From Fervidobacterium sp. (lineage in GTDB: Bacteria > Thermotogota > Thermotogae > Thermotogales > Fervidobacteriaceae), in assembly GCA_003522805.1 (NCBI GenBank), contig DPIB01000235.1, forward strand, positions 1 through 8,529: DNA of 8,529 nt, given 5' to 3'. The notes below the pieces were generated by a model. That model did not search any database, was not told the DNA's origin, and saw nothing but the letters and a program-made list of their open reading frames with translations. The translations under genes were made by a program, and so were the position numbers. Shown here one piece after another: positions 5,692-8,529 of the stretch. How positions within the stretch are numbered: position 1 is the first letter of the stretch; each line of letters opens with the position of its first letter.

Positions 5692-6711
5692 TCACATCAC
5701 TTTCAGCTGTGCGAAGATCACACCGGCTTTGTAGAGTTCCTGTACTACTGCGATTACATCTTGAGGTGTGGCGCCAAGTGACTTCAAAGCAGTAACGAGA
5801 TTCCCTATAGTTGCTTGTTTATCACCAAGTTGACCATTTGTGATGATGATGACGAAATTGCCATAAGAAAGCACAAAGTCTGATATTGCAACCTCACCAC
5901 CAAACACGACTGTCCCTGTCCGTTCATTTATGACTATCTGCGTGACTGTATCCATCGGCACTTCGATCTCCTCAACCAATGCCAAAAATGAGATGACATC
6001 ATCTGAAAAAACGTTGGGGATATTTACTTTTACACTTGATGCATCCACTGCTTTCGCTATGTTAACACCGAATTTCTGATTTATCGCAAGGGCAGTTCTA
6101 GCAGCCGTTGTTATATCAGGCTTATTCAGAAGTATCGTAACAGCACTGCCATCAACTATCTTTGTAGGAATTTCATTCTCGACGATAGCACCTTCTGGTA
6201 TGTAGCCAACTAATGGAAACCGTTTCTGCAAATTCGTGGTCCCCTTTACGTCTTCACCACCAACAGAGACAGGCCCTTGAGCCACCGCATAGACATTCCC
6301 ATCTGCCCCATAAAGAGGTGTTTGAACTAACACACCGTTCTTCAGACTCTTTGCATCGTTTATGCTTGCAATTTCAACATCTAATCTCATGCCCGGTTTA
6401 TAGAATGCAGGAATATCTGCTACAACCATAACGAGAGCAACGTTCTTACTTTTCAACGCATTCTGATCTACAGTCACTCCAAAGTTCTTCAACATATTTG
6501 CCAAGAGCGTAGAATTAAGCGTCCCACTATCACCTGTCCCGTTCAGACCAACCACAAGTCCAACACCAAAAAGCTGATTATCACGTGCACCCCTGAATTT
6601 TGCAAAGTCCTTTATCCTGACATTTGCACCAAATGAAAGAGATATGTTCACAATGAGTAAAAGTATTATAAACCTCTTCAATGTTAGCAATCTCAATGAT
6701 GGTTTCATCAT
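5692..6711 (-). CDS. flgI: Flagellar P-ring protein FlgI
   Basis: FlgI forms the P ring, the bushing around the flagellar rod at the peptidoglycan layer. The 339 residues include an N-terminal Sec signal peptide (basic start, hydrophobic stretch about 14-26, likely cleavage near FGA at 27-29), so the mature protein is periplasmic. Family signatures are strong: RIKDFAKFRGARDNQLFG then VGLNGTGD near the mature N-terminus, MRLDVEIASINDAKSL, GADGNVYAVAQGPV, RTGTVVFGGEVAIS in the C-terminal third, and an end LGATPQDVIAVVQELYKAGV. The ATG at 6711 has GGAGG (6726-6722) 10 nt upstream; a second ATG follows directly. It sits 52 nt after flgH, in the order FlgA (chaperone), FlgH (L ring), FlgI (P ring). 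Confidence 0.97.
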   Translation of the reverse strand: MMKPSLRLLTLKRFIILLLIVNISLSFGANVRIKDFAKFRGARDNQLFGVGLVVGLNGTGDSGTLNSTLLANMLKNFGVTVDQNALKSKNVALVMVVADIPAFYKPGMRLDVEIASINDAKSLKNGVLVQTPLYGADGNVYAVAQGPVSVGGEDVKGTTNLQKRFPLVGYIPEGAIVENEIPTKIVDGSAVTILLNKPDITTAARTALAINQKFGVNIAKAVDASSVKVNIPNVFSDDVISFLALVEEIEVPMDTVTQIVINERTGTVVFGGEVAISDFVLSYGNFVIIITNGQLGDKQATIGNLVTALKSLGATPQDVIAVVQELYKAGVIFAQLKVM

Positions 6712-6763
6712 ATCAACAGTGCCTCCATTTCACTCTCATCGTTTATTTGGGAACTTTGCAAGA

Positions 6764-7360
6764 CTACTTGAACAGCCCGACTATTGAAGAAAGTATCATC
6801 CCAAGCCAAGAACTCTCTTGTGGATCATCTTGGAATACTACCTTACCATTCTCCCATATCTTTGCATCGATGAGATCCGTTGAATTTACAACATTGCCCG
6901 TACCAATCGATTGGGGATGTACCCATCCTGTGATTATGATCTCTCTTAAATCGTTTCCTACCTTGATTTGCTTTTTACCTTCCAAGAAGAGTTTTCCCGC
7001 CTCATCTACTTGCTTAACAACCGCGGTAAGTTCCAACACAGCATTAGCTTGGCTCTTGTTATCTCTTTTGTCTGTATCAGAGCCATTGGTTGGTAAGTAT
7101 TTGCTCAGATCTATTCCCATCAATTTCGTACCTGAATTTATGGCATTCACAAAGGCGTTGCTCAGTGAATTGACTTGAGAGGAAGTGGAGATCCTTGGTG
7201 ATTCATACACAACAATCGTAACATAATCACCAACACGTGACGGCTTATAAGTTCCTAAGATGTTCTGAAACTGTGGATTTTTCGAATTAGTGTACAAAGA
7301 ATCACAGAAAGCAATCAGAGAAACAAATATCAAAACACTGCTTATGAATTTCCTACTCAT
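6764..7360 (-). CDS. flgH: Flagellar L-ring protein FlgH
   Basis: FlgH forms the L ring around the rod in the outer membrane. The 198 residues fit the family. After an N-terminal hydrophobic segment (about 6-18) the FlgH pattern follows: SLYTN, RVGDYVTIVVYES (42-54), then the long conserved strand region with LELTAVVKQVDEAGKLFLEGKKQI (109-132), LREIIITGWVHPQSI (138-152), and ADARI-like LIDAKIW (163-169). FlgH is normally a lipoprotein with an L-[AS]-[GA]-C box. Here the only N-terminal cysteine, C19, is preceded by I-A-F, so the box is non-canonical and either an altered lipobox or ordinary signal peptidase cleavage is possible. The start lies 4 nt after the flgA stop; GGGAAG within the end of flgA serves as ribosome binding site, indicating translational coupling. 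Confidence 0.93.
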   Translation of the reverse strand: MSRKFISSVLIFVSLIAFCDSLYTNSKNPQFQNILGTYKPSRVGDYVTIVVYESPRISTSSQVNSLSNAFVNAINSGTKLMGIDLSKYLPTNGSDTDKRDNKSQANAVLELTAVVKQVDEAGKLFLEGKKQIKVGNDLREIIITGWVHPQSIGTGNVVNSTDLIDAKIWENGKVVFQDDPQESSWLGMILSSIVGLFK

Positions 7361-7364
7361 CCTT

Positions 7365-8333
7365 TCACTTCCCTTCTAAAACTTTTACCGTACCATCTTC
7401 CTTAACTATGCCACTTATGATCGAGCCACTATCAAGATTTTTGATACGTATCACATTACCCACATAACCGTTCTCCAATGCCTGTGCAATGACTGACACA
7501 CTTATGCCACCGATGTTGCTGTAAGCCTTTGTTATCTGTCCTTTAACTATCATCGGCACTTCCGACAGATATCTCATATCGATTAACTCATCTTTTGAAA
7601 AGACCTTGGTTGTCATCATCGGAAGATCTTCTTCAAAAACTGGAACTTTTGTCAGGGAGTATATGTTAACTTCCTCATATTTCACATCGTTTATACCGAT
7701 GATTTCTCCCTTCTCTATTTTTCTATTAGCTACTGCCACTTTCCTTAACAGACTTGCACTGTACTGTAAGACGAGGTAACCGACGGTTCGTCCATTTTTT
7801 GTCAATGTTATCCTTACAAATGGAGATGACTTACTGTATGCATGAACAGAGACGGAGTAGCTATCATGCTCGATGATTTTCCCGGAGGATGATTTCAGAG
7901 TAAAGATGGTATCGCCAGGGTAGTGTTCGTACAGTCGTTCAAGAATTATCTCGTCGATCTTGTCGTCGGAGATGATATTCACTTTCGTCTCACTTGATGT
8001 CCCCTTTTCGCTTCTTGCCTCTATCACAACAGGCACATCATCGATAGGCACATCGACAAGCCCGACACGCTTTTTCAATAGGTTTAGTAGATACTTCTTG
8101 CTTAGCGATATTGAGCTGTTACTGGGTACGTAAGCGACAACTATCTTCTCTAGAATTTCATTCGGTATATCCGTCTCATCGATCATATCACTCATCAAAA
8201 CAGGACCGCCAAATGTTGTGACATTTGACTTGAATATAGCGAATGCCGGATAGACATATGATACCGTATTGAGAATAATAAATACTATGAATACCTTGGT
8301 TAGTTTGCTCACAATACTAGAATGGTTCAACAT
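7365..8333 (-). CDS. flgA: Flagellar P-ring assembly chaperone FlgA
   Basis: FlgA is a periplasmic chaperone needed for P-ring assembly from FlgI. The 322-residue protein starts with a Sec signal peptide (hydrophobic stretch about 13-32, with AFA at 30-32 as a likely cleavage site). It has an N-terminal region of roughly 160 residues longer than in enterobacterial FlgA, and ends with the FlgA SAF domain (about 198-322): VANRKIEKGEIIGINDVKYE (201-220), then IVKGQITKA, GISVSVIAQALENGYVGNVI (276-295) and IKNLDSGSIISGIV, ending in a short beta strand. The GISVS...GQAL-type segment and the SGIV end are the recognisable FlgA core. The ATG at 8333 follows AAGGGGTGAA, with GGGG 4 nt away. It is the first gene of the operon, preceded by a candidate promoter; flgH follows after 4 nt. 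Confidence 0.9.
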   Translation of the reverse strand: MLNHSSIVSKLTKVFIVFIILNTVSYVYPAFAIFKSNVTTFGGPVLMSDMIDETDIPNEILEKIVVAYVPSNSSISLSKKYLLNLLKKRVGLVDVPIDDVPVVIEARSEKGTSSETKVNIISDDKIDEIILERLYEHYPGDTIFTLKSSSGKIIEHDSYSVSVHAYSKSSPFVRITLTKNGRTVGYLVLQYSASLLRKVAVANRKIEKGEIIGINDVKYEEVNIYSLTKVPVFEEDLPMMTTKVFSKDELIDMRYLSEVPMIVKGQITKAYSNIGGISVSVIAQALENGYVGNVIRIKNLDSGSIISGIVKEDGTVKVLEGK

Positions 8334-8381
8334 TTCACCCCTTTGAACTTTCTAAAAACTCAAGTCAGTTTGTCCTGTTTT

Positions 8382-8387
8382 ATTATA
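8382..8387 (-). promoter_or_regulatory. Candidate -10 box of the flagellar flgAHIJ' operon
   Basis: On the - strand a perfect TATAAT lies at 8387-8382, which would place the transcript start near 8375 and give a leader of about 42 nt before flgA. No good -35 hexamer is present 16-18 nt upstream (AGGGAA region), so the promoter may need an activator or use another element. Its position between an upstream terminator and flgA supports it. Confidence 0.45.
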
Positions 8388-8424
8388 CTATAGGCATGCT
8401 GTATTTCCCTTATGTAGTCTCCTC

Positions 8425-8457
8425 AAAATAAAGAGAGCCCTACTCCTAGAGCTCTCT
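8425..8457 (-). terminator. Rho-independent terminator of a - strand transcript from beyond the right edge
   Basis: On the - strand, arms 8457-8451 and 8438-8432 (AGAGAGC/GCTCTCT) pair. A G-U pair follows (8450/8439), then three more pairs (8449-8447 with 8442-8440) around a 4-nt loop, 11 pairs in all, followed by TTATTTTG. On the + strand the G-U becomes a C-A mismatch and the tail is poorer. It therefore ends a leftward transcript whose gene lies outside or at the edge of the window. Confidence 0.75.
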
Positions 8458-8529
8458 CTGCATCTTTGTTTCTACTTGTCTACTTGCGTCAAAAACAGCG
8501 AAACTGCCTTAAACTACCCGCCACCTTAG
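8458..8529. other. Unassigned right-edge sequence upstream of the terminator
   Basis: No gene can be identified in these 72 bases. Because a - strand terminator follows, they may hold the 3' end of a leftward gene. The longest - strand frame open to the edge gives only 12 codons before a TGA at 8491-8489, with no recognisable motif. An 8-bp tandem repeat TCTACTTG lies at 8471-8478 and 8479-8486. I see no tRNA, rRNA or CRISPR pattern. Confidence 0.35.

Noticed and set aside
6681..7178. Open frame of 165 codons on the + strand
   Set aside because: Antisense to flgH and the start of flgI, with no motif; the - strand genes are clear family members.
1..8529. CRISPR array, insertion sequence, tRNA or rRNA genes
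   Set aside because: No spaced direct repeats, transposase motifs, terminal inverted repeats or structured RNA signatures were seen anywhere in the window.

Overview
The window reads as chromosomal DNA of a flagellated thermophilic bacterium, most likely of the phylum Thermotogota. Three things suggest this: a clpX-tsaD neighbourhood, a flgA-flgH-flgI-flgJ' block, and arginine/isoleucine codons dominated by AGA/AGG and ATA. The family is a guess (Fervidobacteriaceae-like is plausible). Everything here rests on reading motifs by eye; no database search was run.

Left part (1-1801): the 3' end of glmS on the + strand, closed by an intrinsic terminator. A GNAT-type acetyltransferase gene follows on the - strand; its isoleucine codon choice differs from clpX and it may be an acquired insertion. 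A 278-bp divergent spacer holds promoter candidates for both the acetyltransferase and clpX.

Middle (1802-5297): three + strand genes that may form one transcript. They are clpX (AAA+ unfoldase), tsaD (tRNA t6A synthesis), and a 366-residue protein that I read as a highly divergent, three-domain relative of the DNA polymerase III beta sliding clamp (DnaN). It lacks the clamp's usual C-terminal motif and is the most novel-looking gene in the window.

Right part (5253-8333): a - strand operon for the flagellar rod and outer rings. FlgA is the P-ring chaperone, FlgH the L-ring protein, FlgI the P-ring protein, and the last is a single-domain FlgJ-like rod-binding protein. The genes are tightly packed (gaps of 4, 52 and 10 nt). 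The operon appears to start at its own promoter just upstream of flgA, after the terminator of another - strand transcript coming from beyond the right edge.

The two large blocks meet tail to tail and overlap by 45 bp. The flagellar operon's best terminator is a 16-bp hairpin with a U-rich tail lying entirely inside the coding sequence of the convergent clamp-like gene. The G-U pairs in this hairpin exist only on the - strand RNA, which fits a - strand function. The same G-U polarity assigns the other two terminators to one strand each.
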